64,000 nt of DNA from Trebonia sp963795335. Lineage in GTDB: Bacteria; Actinomycetota; Actinomycetes; Streptosporangiales; Streptosporangiaceae. Below the pieces are notes generated by a model, which was given only the letters and a program-made list of their open reading frames with translations, did no database searches and had not been told where the DNA came from. A program made the position numbers and the translations under genes. Of the stretch, positions 18,083 to 23,090 are shown piece by piece (the stretch's first letter is position 1; every line of letters begins with the position of its first letter). The DNA lies in NCBI GenBank assembly GCA_963795335.1, contig CAWCHI010000006.1, forward strand, positions 248,001 to 312,000, read 5' to 3'.

Positions 18083-18152
18083 AGTCGCGCCGGGGGTCGA
18101 ACCCCGGACTGCGGTTTTGCCGACCGCATCCCGAACCGTCGAGACACGCGAC
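18083..18152 (-). tRNA. tRNA-Cys(GCA), aberrant T arm and G33
   Basis: Acceptor GTCGCG/CGCGAC (six Watson-Crick pairs) with U73, the Cys discriminator. Anticodon stem GCGGT/ACCGC closes loop CGGCAAA: anticodon GCA, but position 33 is G. The T arm folds best as six pairs (CCGGGG/CCCCGG) with a six-base loop TTCGAC. 70 nt in all. Confidence 0.75.
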
Positions 18153-18156
18153 GTGG

Positions 18157-18226
18157 TGCTTCCGCCTGGAGTCGAACCAGGCACCCGCCCTTCGGAGGGG
18201 CAGGGGCACAGTCCCTTACCGGAAGC
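18157..18226 (-). tRNA. tRNA-Arg(CCG)
   Basis: Acceptor GCTTCCG/CGGAAGC, T arm CCTGG-TTCGACT-CCAGG, anticodon loop CTCCGAA (codon CGG), A73. The D loop ACTGTGC lacks the usual GG pair, so the normal D-T loop contact is doubtful. Confidence 0.8.
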
Positions 18227-18230
18227 ATGG

Positions 18231-18308
18231 TGGGCCGGGCTGGACTCGAACCAGCGCGTGGGATACCCGGTTTACAGCCGGGCGCGGTCGCCGCTGCGCC
18301 ACCGACCC
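18231..18308 (-). tRNA. tRNA-Tyr(GTA)
   Basis: Acceptor GGGTCGG/CCGGCCC, anticodon arm CCCGG-CTGTAAA-CCGGG, T arm GCTGG-TTCGAGT-CCAGC, A73. The variable region is 10 bases, shorter than the usual bacterial tRNA-Tyr long arm. Confidence 0.88.
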
Positions 18309-18313
18309 ATTGG

Positions 18314-18385
18314 GGTGATCGCCGGGATTCGGACCCGGCCCGAGGGAGTCACAGTCCCTCATGCTGCCGCTACACCACAACCACC
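18314..18385 (-). tRNA. tRNA-His(GTG)
   Basis: Acceptor GTGGTTG/CGATCAC with an extra G(-1) facing C73, the histidine identity pair. Anticodon loop CTGTGAC. T loop TCCGAAT has C at position 55. Confidence 0.88.
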
Positions 18386-18386
18386 G

Positions 18387-18458
18387 TCGATCAGGAAGGA
18401 CTCGAACCCTCGCGCCACGGTTTGTAAGACCGATGCTCTGCCGCTGAGCTACTGATCG
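18387..18458 (-). tRNA. tRNA-Val(TAC)
   Basis: Acceptor CGATCAG/CTGATCG, D arm GCTCAGCGGCAGAGC, anticodon loop CTTACAA, T loop TTCGAGT, A73. One mismatch at the base of the anticodon stem. Confidence 0.88.
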
Positions 18459-18463
18459 TTGCG

Positions 18464-18537
18464 TACGCCTGAAGGGACTCGAACCCCTGCCCTCCCGGTT
18501 CGTAGCCGGACGCTCTTGTCCACTGAGCTACAGGCGC
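18464..18537 (-). tRNA. tRNA-Arg(ACG)
   Basis: Acceptor GCGCCTG/CAGGCGT (G1-U72), anticodon arm TCCGG-CTACGAA-CCGGG, T loop TTCGAGT, A73. Reads CGN through inosine if TadA acts on it. Confidence 0.9.
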
Positions 18538-18538
18538 G

Positions 18539-18611
18539 CGGTACTGACGGGATTCGAACCCGCAACCACCGGATCGACAATCCGGCACTCTAGCCATTGA
18601 GTTACAGCACC
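18539..18611 (-). tRNA. tRNA-Asp(GTC)
   Basis: Acceptor GGTGCTG/CAGTACC, anticodon arm CCGGA-TTGTCGA-TCCGG, T loop TTCGAAT, discriminator G as expected for Asp. Confidence 0.9.
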
Positions 18612-18622
18612 ATTGAATTGCG

Positions 18623-18693
18623 CTCTGGCACCTGGACTCGAACCAGGAGGGATGCATTAACAGTGCACTCGTTTACCATTAACGGATACCAGA
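18623..18693 (-). tRNA. tRNA-Asn(GTT)
   Basis: Acceptor TCTGGTA/TGCCAGA (U1-A72), anticodon loop CTGTTAA, T arm CCTGG-TTCGAGT-CCAGG, G73 as in Asn tRNAs. Confidence 0.9.
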
Positions 18694-18711
18694 ATGATGG
18701 GCTGCGCCCAG

Positions 18712-18785
18712 TGGCGGGTGTGGGAGTCGAACCCACCTGTCTCGGATTATGAGCCCGTTCAGCGCGACCGGCGCTGCTACCCGCT
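18712..18785 (-). tRNA. tRNA-Met(CAT), initiator-like
   Basis: Anticodon loop CTCATAA flanked by CGGG/TCCG, close to the initiator arm CGGG...CCCG. The first acceptor pair is a mismatch, A1 opposite C72, comparable to the unpaired 1:72 of tRNA-fMet. T arm GTGGG-TTCGACT-CCCAC, A73. One of the three G-C pairs of the initiator anticodon stem is a G-U here. Confidence 0.82.
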
Positions 18786-18786
18786 G

Positions 18787-18858
18787 TAGCCCCACAGGGA
18801 GTCGAACCCTGTCCACGAGGGTGAAAACCTCGCATCCTAACCCATAGACGATGGGGCC
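18787..18858 (-). tRNA. tRNA-Glu(TTC)
   Basis: Acceptor GGCCCCA/TGGGGCT, anticodon arm CGAGG-TTTTCAC-CCTCG, T arm CAGGG-TTCGACT-CCCTG, A73. Confidence 0.9.
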
Positions 18859-18872
18859 TTTGATGCACTGCG

Positions 18873-18944
18873 TAGTCCCGACGGGATTTGAACCCGCGTC
18901 GCCGCCTTGAGAGGGCGGCATCCTGACCGCTAGACGACAGGACC
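18873..18944 (-). tRNA. tRNA-Glu(CTC)
   Basis: Acceptor GGTCCTG/CGGGACT, anticodon arm CCGCC-CTCTCAA-GGCGG, T loop TTCAAAT, A73. Confidence 0.9.
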
Positions 18945-18956
18945 ATGTATCGTGCG

Positions 18957-19030
18957 TGCGCCACCGGGGATTCGAACCCCGACAATTCCGCTTAGAAGGC
19001 GGCCGCGCTATCCGGTTGCGCCAGCAGCGC
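18957..19030 (-). tRNA. tRNA-Arg(TCT)
   Basis: Acceptor GCGCTGC/GTGGCGC, anticodon loop CTTCTAA (AGA codon), T arm CGGGG-TTCGAAT-CCCCG, A73. One mismatch at 27:43. Confidence 0.88.
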
Positions 19031-19038
19031 ATTGTGTG

Positions 19039-19109
19039 TACCCCGCCAGGGGGTCGAACCCCGTTCCCCCGATTAAAAGTCGGGTGCATCACCGGAATGC
19101 TTGCAGGGC
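19039..19109 (-). tRNA. tRNA-Lys(TTT)
   Basis: Acceptor GCCCTGC/GCGGGGT, anticodon arm CCCGA-CTTTTAA-TCGGG, T loop TTCGACC, A73. Positions 8-9 are AA, as in the array's other tRNA-Lys. Confidence 0.88.
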
Positions 19110-19110
19110 G

Positions 19111-19184
19111 TAGGCCGGGCGGGAGTCGAACCCGCTGCCGTCGGCTTATAAGACCGCTGCGCTTACCTCTCGCGCCACCGGCCC
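19111..19184 (-). tRNA. tRNA-Ile(TAT)
   Basis: Acceptor GGGCCGG/CCGGCCT, T arm GCGGG-TTCGACT-CCCGC, A73. The anticodon loop CTTATAA gives TAT, which would read AUA directly. Most bacteria instead use a CAT anticodon modified to lysidine. Confidence 0.88.
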
Positions 19185-19186
19185 AG

Positions 19187-19260
19187 TTGGGCACCAGGGA
19201 CTTGAACACTGCACGACCGCGTTATCAGCGCGGCTCCATCAACCTGGTGGACCGTGCCCA
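19187..19260 (-). tRNA. tRNA-Ile(GAT)
   Basis: Acceptor TGGGCAC/GTGCCCA (perfect, U1-A72), anticodon arm CCGCG-CTGATAA-CGCGG, T loop TTCAAGT, A73. One T-stem mismatch; positions 8-9 are GG. Confidence 0.85.
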
Positions 19261-19261
19261 G

Positions 19262-19345
19262 CGGAAGACGGAGGTGACGATCCCCGCGGCCACGTGGACC
19301 GCGCTGGTTTTCAGGACCAGCTGCCGCACCGGCGGCACATCTTCC
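19262..19345 (-). tRNA. tRNA-Ser(TGA), A54/U58 T loop
   Basis: Acceptor GGAAGAT/GTCTTCC with G73, long variable arm (GCGGTCCACGTGGCCGC) and anticodon arm CTGGT-CCTGAAA-ACCAG mark a class II serine tRNA; position 33 is C. The T loop is ATCGTCA: A at 54 and T at 58 exchange the normal U54/A58, while 55-57 stay normal. D loop contains GG. Confidence 0.72.
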
Positions 19346-19349
19346 AGAG

Positions 19350-19432
19350 CGGAGAGCGGAGGGCACGATCCCCAGCGCGATGCGCCGATCCGCCTTCGAA
19401 ACGGTCCCCGCCGCCCGGCGGGTTCGCTCTCC
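19350..19432 (-). tRNA. tRNA-Ser(CGA), A54/U58 T loop
   Basis: Perfect acceptor GGAGAGC/GCTCTCC, G73, long variable arm, anticodon loop TTCGAAG (CGA). T loop ATCGTGC carries the same A54/U58 exchange as the neighbouring tRNA-Ser genes. 83 nt. Confidence 0.72.
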
Positions 19433-19472
19433 GTGCTGGCCCTCTGACCCGGTGTGAATAGGCCAGAGAGAG

Positions 19473-19559
19473 CAGAGGACGGAGCGCACGATGCCCAGCG
19501 CCGTCAAGACGCCCGACCGGCTTCCAACCGGCGCCAGCCACCTGACTGGTTCATCCTCC
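19473..19559 (-). tRNA. tRNA-Ser(GGA), A54/U58 T loop
   Basis: Acceptor GGAGGAT/GTCCTCT, G73, anticodon arm GCCGG-TTGGAAG-CCGGT, long variable arm, T loop ATCGTGC with A54/U58. Third of three consecutive serine genes sharing this T loop. Confidence 0.72.
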
Positions 19560-19564
19560 ACGAG

Positions 19565-19648
19565 CAGAAGGCGGAGAACTCGAATCCCACGGCGTCAACC
19601 GCGCATCCGCTAGCAACGGAGGCCGGCCGCCTGGCCGGTTCACCTTCC
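19565..19648 (-). tRNA. tRNA-Ser(GCT)
   Basis: Acceptor GGAAGGT/GCCTTCT, G73, long variable arm, anticodon loop TTGCTAG (AGC/AGU codons). Unlike its three neighbours it keeps a canonical T loop TTCGAGT. Confidence 0.82.
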
Positions 19649-19649
19649 G

Positions 19650-19722
19650 TACCGTCCCGGGGATTCGAACCCCGACCACCGCGGCCCTGAACCGCGTGCC
19701 TCTGCCTTTGGGCTAGGACGGC
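19650..19722 (-). tRNA. tRNA with Leu anticodon CAG, short variable loop
   Basis: Acceptor GCCGTCC/GGACGGT, anticodon arm CGCGG-TTCAGGG-CCGCG (CAG, codon CUG), T arm CGGGG-TTCGAAT-CCCCG, A73. The variable region is only five bases (GTGGT), whereas bacterial tRNA-Leu is class II with a long arm. Identity therefore uncertain. Confidence 0.8.
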
Positions 19723-19790
19723 ATAGTGCCCGGGAGGGCTGAGCCCTCTTGTCTCCACGACTAGGGATCGGGCCGTCGGGCGCGGCCGAG
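19723..19790. other. array spacer, no assignable tRNA
   Basis: 68-bp spacer between tRNA-Leu(CAG) and tRNA-Gly(GCC). It holds a GAGGG/CCCTC hairpin and ends that pair 6 of 7 positions like an acceptor, but the inner part is too short for a cloverleaf. Possibly a decayed tRNA. Confidence 0.3.
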
Positions 19791-19863
19791 AGCGGCTAGC
19801 GGGATTCGAACCCGCGACCCCTCACCTTGGCAAGGTGATGCTCTACCACTGAGCCATAACCGC
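19791..19863 (-). tRNA. tRNA-Gly(GCC)
   Basis: Acceptor GCGGTTA/TAGCCGC, D arm GCTCAGTGGTAGAGC, anticodon arm TCACC-TTGCCAA-GGTGA, T loop TTCGAAT, U73 as usual for Gly. Fully canonical. Confidence 0.93.
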
Positions 19864-19875
19864 ATGAGTTGCCCG

Positions 19876-20490
19876 CTATGACGGGCCTACCTTGTACTTT
19901 TCGTATCGCGCCAGCGAAACCCGCGTCGCTCCCTCAACCGCAGAAGCAGGAATCAGATACTTGTCTCCCGCTCGTGTCATGATCATAAAGAAGTCGATCA
20001 CGCCCGGTTCATAGGGAACTGATCGGTATGACCCGGCGGCGTTGGGTTTAGCCCCAGGCACGTACATCGTGCGAGTGACCTTTGCTAGATAGCTGCCCCT
20101 TGAGTCTTGAAGTGAAGTTGACTTGACCTGCACCCGCTTAAGGCCGTCATCAGACTCTGTAACTAGGTCATAGGGAGCCGGCTCAATAGGCACCGACACT
20201 AGGTAGCCGCGATCAAGAAACCACTGCATCGCCACGCTCAGCGACGACGTGCTGCCTCGGCCCGTGAGCGGTTTCTCAAAAGGCAGGACACCGGGCTCTG
20301 CGACTGGTACCGCGTTGCGGCGCACTATGAAATGTGAACTGTCGAGGCCAAGTCGAGCGGCTACCTTTTGCATGTGCATCGAGGCGCCAGAGCGCGGCTT
20401 ACCGAGCTTCTCCATCACGTCGGCCCAACTTGAGGACGAAGCGACCGCATCCGTAAGCTGCTCGTCGGTATAGGTTCGGGTGTTCGCCAT
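19876..20490 (-). CDS. PD-(D/E)XK homing-endonuclease-like protein inside the tRNA array
   Basis: 204 residues. The N-terminus (YTDEQLTDAVASSSSWADV... then ARLGLDSSHF) is the small helical DNA-binding module often attached to phage and intron nucleases. The second half has YDLVTESDDGLKRVQVKSTS, fitting the D...(Q/E)xK core of PD-(D/E)XK nucleases such as the group I intron enzyme I-Ssp6803I, which cuts a tRNA gene. Base composition is visibly more AT-rich than the neighbours, suggesting transfer. It lies 12 bp downstream of tRNA-Gly with no intron around it. Nuclease activity and tRNA-gene targeting are inferred. Confidence 0.7.
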   Translation of the reverse strand: MANTRTYTDEQLTDAVASSSSWADVMEKLGKPRSGASMHMQKVAARLGLDSSHFIVRRNAVPVAEPGVLPFEKPLTGRGSTSSLSVAMQWFLDRGYLVSVPIEPAPYDLVTESDDGLKRVQVKSTSLQDSRGSYLAKVTRTMYVPGAKPNAAGSYRSVPYEPGVIDFFMIMTRAGDKYLIPASAVEGATRVSLARYEKYKVGPS

Positions 20491-20544
20491 AGCATCATTT
20501 TACCATTAAAGGGCAGCGCGATACTTTTACGGCAAGGTCACGTG

Positions 20545-20548
20545 CTAA
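20545..20548. repeat. target-site duplication of IS701-type element, left copy
   Basis: CTAA immediately outside the left inverted repeat; matched by CTAA at 21974-21977. Four-base CTAR duplications are typical for IS701-family elements. Confidence 0.75.
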
Positions 20549-21973
20549 TACTCCAGCCGCACTTAGTGATCTTGGTGGAGTTGTCGCTGGTAATGGCAGT
20601 GCCGTGCTCGTTCTTGGTGGCGGTGGCGCCATCGTGACCAGCGGCGGGCCTGGCTGGGGTCGGGTGGCGGGCCGCAGAGCGCGGCGAACATGCGGCGGAT
20701 CTCGTTGGCCGAGGTGGGCAGGCGCCCGATGGCGCCGGGTTCGGCGGGTTCTGCCAGGCCCGCACGGGTGACGGCGAGCCAGGCCAGGGCGAGCATGGCC
20801 AGGGTGACGTAGCGGTACCAGGCCTTATAGAGCCTGTTCTGGTAGTGGTCCAGGCCGGCCTCGTTCTTGCCGGCCTGGAAGCACTCCTCGACGCACCAGC
20901 GAGTCCCCGCGACCTTCACCAGGGCCGCGAGCGGGGCCGGCTGCGGGGTGTGGCACAGGTAGAAGGCCAGCTCAGACGGGCGGGCGACCGAGCGGCGGAC
21001 CAGTAGCGAGATCTCCGGCCGGCTGGTGGCGAACAGCGCCCAGTCATACCAGCGGCGCCCTTTCGCGCCGTTCCCGCAGCTGAGGCGGCTCCAGGCGCCG
21101 GCAGCGGCCAGGACGTCCGCGCGCCGCGGCCCCGTGGGCGTAGCGACCAGGTGATCGCGGGCGACGGCCAGCACATATGCGATCCCCTCCTCCTCGAGGG
21201 AGCCGCGCAGCGGGCCGTTGTCCCCGTAGGCCTCGTCCGCCGTCACCCAGGCGAACGGGACCCCGGCGGCGACCGCCCGCCTGACCAGCAGCTGCGGCTT
21301 GGTCTGGAACCGCCGGCCGCCCGGCACCTGCGCCCCGGCCAGCCGGGCCTCGTCCCCGGTCCACGAGCGCGGCAGGTAGAGCTCCCGGTCGATCAGCGCC
21401 CGGCCTTTCGGCGAGGCATAGGCCAGGAACACCCCCACCTGGCAGTTGGTGACCTTCCCCGCCGTTCCGGTGTACTGCCGCTGCACCCCGGCCGAGCAGC
21501 GGCCCCTCTTCTCGAACCCCGTCTCGTCGCCGATCAGCACCCCGCCCGGATCCCCGAGCGCCGCGGTCACGTTAGCGCGCAGGTCGTCGCGGACCAGGTC
21601 CTCGTCCCACCGCGCGCTGGCGAACAGCCGCTGCATCCCGTCTGGGCTCGCCTCCCCGGCATGCTCGGCCAGAGACCAGCCGGTCCGGCGCTCGAGCCCC
21701 GACAGCATCCCGGCCAGGCACGCCCGCGCCCGCAAGCGGACCTCCCGCCGGAAGAACCGGCCCGCGACCAGCGCGAACATGTCATCAAGCCCGGAAGCCA
21801 GCCGGGCCCCCTCGATATCGTCTACCCTGGCCAGCACGGCCACCCTGGGCACTTCAGTTCCAACACACCTGAAGCATCCCGGCGGTGGCCGCCCTATTTC
21901 CCCCAGATCCAGACCCGCGAATATCGCTGGTCATCCATGCCGGACAGCTAGGTCACGATCTGCGGCTGGAGTA
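20549..21973 (-). mobile_element. IS701-family insertion sequence
   Basis: 1425-bp element bounded by CTAA duplications. The ends begin TACTCCAGCCGCA in both orientations and stay similar for about 24 bases (right end continues GATCGTGACCT, left CTTAGTGATCT). It carries a single transposase and splits the tRNA array between the endonuclease gene and tRNA-Thr(GGT). Confidence 0.85.
20563..21852 (-). CDS. IS701-family transposase
   Basis: 429-residue DDE transposase from GTG 21852. The catalytic blocks are visible: first Asp in GVLIGDETGFEKRG, second Asp in FAWVTADEAYGDNG, and Glu in WCVEECFQAGKNEAGLDHYQ. The reading frame is complete, so the copy may be active. The C-terminus is His/Arg-rich and reaches almost to the left inverted repeat. 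Confidence 0.9.
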   Translation of the reverse strand: MPRVAVLARVDDIEGARLASGLDDMFALVAGRFFRREVRLRARACLAGMLSGLERRTGWSLAEHAGEASPDGMQRLFASARWDEDLVRDDLRANVTAALGDPGGVLIGDETGFEKRGRCSAGVQRQYTGTAGKVTNCQVGVFLAYASPKGRALIDRELYLPRSWTGDEARLAGAQVPGGRRFQTKPQLLVRRAVAAGVPFAWVTADEAYGDNGPLRGSLEEEGIAYVLAVARDHLVATPTGPRRADVLAAAGAWSRLSCGNGAKGRRWYDWALFATSRPEISLLVRRSVARPSELAFYLCHTPQPAPLAALVKVAGTRWCVEECFQAGKNEAGLDHYQNRLYKAWYRYVTLAMLALAWLAVTRAGLAEPAEPGAIGRLPTSANEIRRMFAALCGPPPDPSQARRWSRWRHRHQERARHCHYQRQLHQDH

Positions 21974-21977
21974 CTAA
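21974..21977. repeat. target-site duplication of IS701-type element, right copy
   Basis: CTAA directly after the right inverted repeat; see the left copy. Confidence 0.75.
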
Positions 21978-21997
21978 CCGCTGACACTACGGTCACG

Positions 21998-22066
21998 AGC
22001 CCCTCCCCGGTGTCGAGCCGGGCGGTGCCCCCATACCAAGGGGACGTGGACGCCGATCCGAAGGGC
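21998..22066 (-). tRNA. tRNA-Thr(GGT), C54 T loop
   Basis: Acceptor GCCCTTC/GAGGGGC, anticodon arm TCCCC-TTGGTAT-GGGGG, T stem CCCGG/CCGGG closing loop CTCGACA (C at 54), U73. D arm is very short. 69 nt, like the other two Thr genes of the array. Confidence 0.7.
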
Positions 22067-22077
22067 ATGATCATGTG

Positions 22078-22156
22078 CTGGCCGGGCTGGAGTCGAACCA
22101 GCGTCGCTAATCCGGGGTCAAAACCCGGCGGCCCCTGCCAGCAGAGCAACCGGCCA
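22078..22156 (-). tRNA. tRNA-Gln(TTG)
   Basis: Acceptor TGGCCGG/CCGGCCA with U1-A72 and G73 as in Gln tRNAs; anticodon arm CCGGG-TTTTGAC-CCCGG; T arm GCTGG-TTCGACT-CCAGC. Variable region of nine bases is a little long. Confidence 0.87.
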
Positions 22157-22161
22157 CCGTG

Positions 22162-22230
22162 AGCCCCCGCGAGGTGCCGACCCCCGCTGGTCGCCCCTAC
22201 AAAGGGCACCGGGTCGCCGGACCCGGGGGC
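22162..22230 (-). tRNA. tRNA-Thr(TGT), G54/G58 T loop
   Basis: Perfect acceptor GCCCCCG/CGGGGGC, anticodon arm TGCCC-TTTGTAG-GGGCG, T stem CGGGG/CCTCG with loop GTCGGCA, U73. Position 54 is G and 58 is G, so the normal U54-A58 pair is absent. Confidence 0.7.
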
Positions 22231-22234
22231 GAAG

Positions 22235-22315
22235 TGCGCCCGCCCGGATTTGAACCGGGACGCCTCGCGGCACCAGCACCTCGAGCTGGCGCGTCTGCCA
22301 TTCCGCCACGAGCGC
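22235..22315 (-). tRNA. tRNA-Leu(GAG)
   Basis: Acceptor GCGCTCG/CGGGCGC, anticodon stem CCAGC/GCTGG with loop TCGAGGT (GAG; C33), 13-base variable arm, T loop TTCAAAT, A73. The only clear class II leucine gene in the array. Confidence 0.82.
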
Positions 22316-22321
22316 ATTATG

Positions 22322-22385
22322 GCGGGCCTGGCGCACGACCTCAGGTCTATGCGCACTTGCACCCCTGGCTGTCCGCCAGGCCCGC
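22322..22385. other. 64-nt element with 12-bp terminal inverted repeat
   Basis: gcgggcctggcg (22322-22333) and cgccaggcccgc (22374-22385) pair perfectly. Inside are smaller hairpins (GACC-TGA-GGTC flanked by GCGCA/TGCGC, and CCTGG/CCAGG). It fills the gap between tRNA-Leu(GAG) and tRNA-Thr(CGT). It does not fold as a tRNA in linear or permuted order. Confidence 0.6.
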
Positions 22386-22387
22386 AG

Positions 22388-22455
22388 AGCCGCCATCCGG
22401 TGCCGACCCGGATCACCCGCCGTACGAAGGCGGGGCCGCAGCCGTGCGCGGCGGC
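22388..22455 (-). tRNA. tRNA-Thr(CGT), G54/G58 T loop
   Basis: Acceptor GCCGCCG/TGGCGGC, anticodon arm CCGCC-TTCGTAC-GGCGG, T arm TCCGG-GTCGGCA-CCGGA, U73. T loop identical to tRNA-Thr(TGT). 68 nt with a reduced D arm. Confidence 0.7.
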
Positions 22456-22459
22456 ATGG

Positions 22460-22535
22460 CTGGGGTACCTGGCTTCGAACCAGGAAAGTCTCTCGGTCCA
22501 GAGCCGAGCGGGTCTGCCAGTTCCCCCATACCCCA
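22460..22535 (-). tRNA. tRNA-Gln(CTG)
   Basis: Perfect acceptor TGGGGTA/TACCCCA (U1-A72), G73, anticodon arm CTCGG-CTCTGGA-CCGAG, T arm CCTGG-TTCGAAG-CCAGG. Confidence 0.9.
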
Positions 22536-22540
22536 TCGAG

Positions 22541-22612
22541 TAGGCGCGGCGAGATTCGAACCCGCACCCGCCGTCTTTTGAGGACGGCCGCTCTGCATTG
22601 GCGTACACGCCC
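22541..22612 (-). tRNA. tRNA with Leu anticodon CAA, short variable loop
   Basis: Acceptor GGGCGTG/CGCGCCT, anticodon arm CCGTC-CTCAAAA-GACGG (CAA, codon UUG), T arm GCGGG-TTCGAAT-CTCGC, A73. Variable region is five bases, unlike the normal class II tRNA-Leu(CAA) at 35801-35883. Confidence 0.82.
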
Positions 22613-22613
22613 G

Positions 22614-22685
22614 TGCGCCGCCAGGGCCTCGAACCCTATTCCCCGGATTAAGAGTCCGGTGCATCACCCGTCATGCTTGCAGCGC
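22614..22685 (-). tRNA. tRNA-Lys(CTT)
   Basis: Acceptor GCGCTGC/GCGGCGC, anticodon arm CCGGA-CTCTTAA-TCCGG, T loop TTCGAGG, A73; AA at positions 8-9. Confidence 0.88.
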
Positions 22686-22689
22686 GCAG

Positions 22690-22761
22690 AGGGAATGACG
22701 GGAATCGAACCCGCATCCACTGGTTGGAAGCCAGTCATCCTAGCCGTTGAACGACATTCCC
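22690..22761 (-). tRNA. tRNA-Gly(TCC)
   Basis: Perfect acceptor GGGAATG/CATTCCC, anticodon arm ACTGG-CTTCCAA-CCAGT, T loop TTCGATT, U73. Confidence 0.92.
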
Positions 22762-22765
22762 ATGG

Positions 22766-22840
22766 TGGCCACTCTCCGGGTCGAACGGAGGCCCTTCCGG
22801 GTTTCAACCGGACGCTCTTACCAGACTGAGCTAAGCGACC
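22766..22840 (-). tRNA. tRNA-Phe(GAA)
   Basis: Acceptor GGTCGCT/AGTGGCC, D arm GCTCAGTCTGGTAAGAGC, anticodon arm TCCGG-TTGAAAC-CCGGA, T arm CTCCG-TTCGACC-CGGAG, A73. Confidence 0.9.
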
Positions 22841-22845
22841 ATGCG

Positions 22846-22917
22846 TCGGGAACCCCGGAGTCGAACCGGGTCTGCCCTGCTCCCAAAGCAGGCGGGTTGC
22901 CGTCTCCCTCGCTCCCG
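22846..22917 (-). tRNA. tRNA-Pro(TGG)
   Basis: Acceptor CGGGAGC/GTTCCCG (C1-G72, as in Pro), anticodon arm CCTGC-TTTGGGA-GCAGG, T arm CCCGG-TTCGACT-CCGGG, A73. Confidence 0.9.
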
Positions 22918-23016
22918 TTGAACTGTTTGTGCGGGGCACCATATCTCCCGCTCCCGGAGTCTGATCTCACCGATCTCCGTGCGCCTGCCGGCGGATGGAG
23001 GTCGTCCGGCCCTTGG
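22918..23016. other. array spacer with three small hairpins
   Basis: 99-bp spacer between the two tRNA-Pro genes. On the minus strand it could form GCCGG/CCGGC, CGGAG/CTCCG (with inner ATC/GAT) and GCGGG/CCCGC hairpins. No tRNA fold or coding potential seen. Confidence 0.35.
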
Positions 23017-23090
23017 TCGGGATAGCTGGATTTGAACCAGCGCCCCCCGCGTCCCGAACGCGGTGCTCTGCCAAGCTGAGCCATATCCCG
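23017..23090 (-). tRNA. tRNA-Pro(CGG)
   Basis: Perfect acceptor CGGGATA/TATCCCG (C1-G72), D arm GCTCAGCTTGGCAGAGC, anticodon arm CCGCG-TTCGGGA-CGCGG, T loop TTCAAAT, A73. Its 5' end directly abuts the permuted tRNA. Confidence 0.92.

Noticed and set aside
19723..19790. Another tRNA (Arg CCT-like) in the spacer
   Set aside because: Acceptor-like ends pair 6 of 7, but only 27 bases remain for D and anticodon arms and the T loop lacks TTC; too weak to call.
22321..22387. tRNA-Val(GAC) from the CCTGG-CGGACAG-CCAGG hairpin
   Set aside because: The 5' half would overlap the end of tRNA-Thr(CGT) and no T arm follows at the right distance, in normal or permuted order.
22918..23016. A tRNA between the two tRNA-Pro genes
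   Set aside because: Three hairpins can form but none has tRNA loop features or acceptor pairing.
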